Positions 62,827-64,000 of a DNA stretch of 64,000 bases are shown here, in pieces. The position numbers and the translations under genes were made by a program. Origin of the DNA: Chryseobacterium camelliae (GTDB lineage: Bacteria > Bacteroidota > Bacteroidia > Flavobacteriales > Weeksellaceae). The stretch spans positions 1,984,001-2,048,000 of the forward strand of contig NZ_JAUTAL010000001.1 in NCBI RefSeq assembly GCF_030818575.1, written 5' to 3'. The notes under the pieces were generated by a model, which was not told where the DNA came from, did not search any database, and saw nothing but the letters and a program-made list of their open reading frames with translations. The stretch's first letter is position 1; every line of letters begins with the position of its first letter.

Positions 62827-63828
62827 TTAAAAAGTAAGTACCACTTTACCGATATGCTTTCCGTTCCTGAAATATTTCATAGCTTCAGCAATATCTTCGA
62901 CAGGAAATACCCGGTCTATATAAGGTCTGATGGCATTCACGCCAAATGCACGGATCATATCTTCAAACGATGTTCTGGAACCCACCTGAACCCCATGAAT
63001 AGTCAGGCTTTTCTGGAGCACCGGAAAAGCAGATAATTCTGCAAACTGACCTCCCAGCAACCCGACTACAGCAATTTTACCATTCAGTTTTACGACTTCA
63101 GCAGTTTTATTCAGCTCAGCCCAGGACATCTCTACGGCAACATCTGCACCTTCCCCATCAGTCAGCTCAAGGATCCGATGCTGCCATTCCGGGTACCGCC
63201 GGTAGTTGACTGTGATATCTGCACCGAGTTTCCGGGCAACTTCAAGCTTTTCATCTGATCCTGAAGTGATGATTACTTTAGCACCTATCATTTTCGCTAT
63301 CTGTAAAGCAAAAACAGAAGCCCCGCCGGTTCCCTGTACCAATAAGCTCTGGCCCGGTTTGATGCCGACTGTGTTCACTACAGCTTCCCAGGCAACAAGA
63401 GCTGCAATAGGTAGTGTCGATGCTTCTGTGAAGCTCATGTGGTCTGGAATTTTAACCAGAGCCCGCTCACTAAGGCAGATATATTCTGAAAACACGCCAT
63501 TTACATCCGTTCCCAACCTGCTTTTAAGGTACTCAGCTTTAAGGTCACCATCCTGCCAGTCCTGAATAAAGTGGGTACAGATACGGTCACCTACGGCAAA
63601 GTGCTTTACAGAATGTCCAACCTGTACTACCACGCCTGAAGCATCAGACCCCAGAATGTGCGGCAGCGGAGTTCCGAATATCCCTTCCGCAACCATGATA
63701 TCGAGCTGATTCAGAGAAATGGCATTCACCTTTACCAGCACTTCGTCTGCTCCTACTTCAGGAACAGGATAATCAGTAATTTCGATCTGATCCAATCCAT
63801 ATCCGTTGTTTACTTTAATTGCTCTCAT
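62827..63828 (-). CDS. Zinc-less medium-chain dehydrogenase (quinone oxidoreductase-like)
   Basis: The 333-residue protein (ATG 63828, MRAIKVNNGYGLDQIEITDY) has the GroES-like fold, then the Rossmann motif LVQGTGGASVFALQIAKMIG (GxGGxS) and GDRI. It lacks the zinc-binding cysteines of alcohol dehydrogenases, like quinone oxidoreductases/zeta-crystallins. It probably reduces quinones or alkenals with NADPH. It is divergent from an HxlR-type regulator (63949), which probably controls it through the palindromes between them. Confidence 0.88.
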   Translation of the reverse strand: MRAIKVNNGYGLDQIEITDYPVPEVGADEVLVKVNAISLNQLDIMVAEGIFGTPLPHILGSDASGVVVQVGHSVKHFAVGDRICTHFIQDWQDGDLKAEYLKSRLGTDVNGVFSEYICLSERALVKIPDHMSFTEASTLPIAALVAWEAVVNTVGIKPGQSLLVQGTGGASVFALQIAKMIGAKVIITSGSDEKLEVARKLGADITVNYRRYPEWQHRILELTDGEGADVAVEMSWAELNKTAEVVKLNGKIAVVGLLGGQFAELSAFPVLQKSLTIHGVQVGSRTSFEDMIRAFGVNAIRPYIDRVFPVEDIAEAMKYFRNGKHIGKVVLTF

Positions 63829-63848
63829 AACGTCTTGTTTTATTGACA

Positions 63849-63880
63849 CAAATTTATTTTATCAGTATATTTGAGTCAAG
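63849..63880 (-). promoter_or_regulatory. Promoter of the quinone-oxidoreductase-like gene
   Basis: On the minus strand CTTG (63877-63880) and TAAATTTG (63849-63856) are 20 nt apart, a good fit to the Bacteroidetes consensus; transcription would start about 63842, just before the ATG. The -33 box overlaps the left arm of the palindrome. Confidence 0.55.
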
Positions 63881-63918
63881 TATGCACTTTTTGGTATCCT
63901 ACATACCTAAAGCATACT
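63879..63918. promoter_or_regulatory. Nested palindrome, candidate HxlR operator
   Basis: AGTATGC (63879-63885) and GCATACT (63912-63918) flank an inner pair GGTAT (63893-63897) and ATACC (63903-63907). The outer arm overlaps the promoter of the leftward gene; the whole lies about 31 nt before the HxlR ATG. Confidence 0.6.
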
Positions 63919-63948
63919 AATGCTGATTATCAATGAGAAAAATTTACA

Positions 63949-64000
63949 ATGAAAACAAAATTTGCTGATGAGCCGGTGTGCTCTGTAGATTACGCCTTCA
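63949..64000 (+). CDS. HxlR family regulator, N-terminal start only
   Basis: The 17 codons visible read MKTKFADEPVCSVDYAF; the pattern C-x-V-x-Y-A is the usual start of HxlR proteins, with the Cys that senses oxidants or electrophiles in several of them. The rest lies outside the window. It is divergent from the medium-chain dehydrogenase, the classical HxlR layout. Family call from 17 residues and context only. Confidence 0.6.
   Translation, partial: MKTKFADEPVCSVDYAF

Overview
The window looks like a chromosome segment of a Flavobacteriales bacterium, most likely Chryseobacterium or a close relative. The signs are a moderate to low GC content with very AT-rich intergenic DNA, many lipoproteins with a Bacteroidetes-style signal (short N-terminus ending S-C), outer-membrane beta-barrel proteins with a carboxypeptidase-regulatory N-terminal domain, LytTR and DUF6624 proteins, scarce Shine-Dalgarno sites and several matches to the Bacteroidetes promoter consensus (TTTG, about 19-20 nt, TAnnTTTG). 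No rRNA, tRNA, CRISPR array, insertion sequence or phage gene was found. The assignment rests on gene content only.

Layout. 1-5 kb: a YeeE/YedE sulfur-transport pair, a MarC-type membrane protein, an OprB-like porin, a gene graveyard with a glycosyltransferase remnant, a DUF305 protein. 5-11 kb: NhaA antiporter, a long non-coding stretch, a secreted protein and an 869-residue TonB-receptor-like beta-barrel, then dispersed repeats. 11-20 kb: an HxlR regulator divergent from a short-chain dehydrogenase, with a phosphotransferase remnant against the regulator's 3' end; a large multi-PAS sensor kinase; a large-subunit catalase; a membrane protein. 20.4-23.1 kb: an AT-rich, repeat-rich island holding a two-gene unit with a near-perfect promoter, which encodes a lipoprotein with a glycine-rich, two-cysteine C-terminal module and a small two-helix membrane protein (the best candidate for something undescribed). 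23-29 kb: an S9 peptidase, a DUF6624 protein, lipoproteins and an outer-membrane protein.

29-34 kb is an SOS-like mutagenesis cassette: a LexA-like HTH/S24 repressor divergent from a Y-family DNA polymerase and a DnaE2-type polymerase, with two TGATACAA-type operators between them. 34-41 kb holds small regulators (AraC, two Crp/Fnr), a second dehydrogenase, an NmrA-type reductase and alpha/beta hydrolase operon, RidA and a P-loop ATPase. 40.8-49.7 kb is one leftward operon: adaptor, RND pump (split by a frameshift), TolC-like channel, LytS-type kinase, LytTR regulator and an MFS exporter. This suggests a self-regulated multidrug efflux locus.

50-64 kb: a Crp/Fnr gene broken by an in-frame stop, an HXXEE membrane protein, a GNAT, a HEAT-repeat protein, another Crp/Fnr, an MBL hydrolase, a GNAT/NTF2-like fusion, a VOC protein, a TPR histidine kinase with its LuxR-type regulator divergent from three secreted proteins, a serine beta-lactamase-like hydrolase, a lipidated subclass B1 metallo-beta-lactamase, and a quinone-oxidoreductase-like gene divergent from an HxlR regulator that runs off the end.
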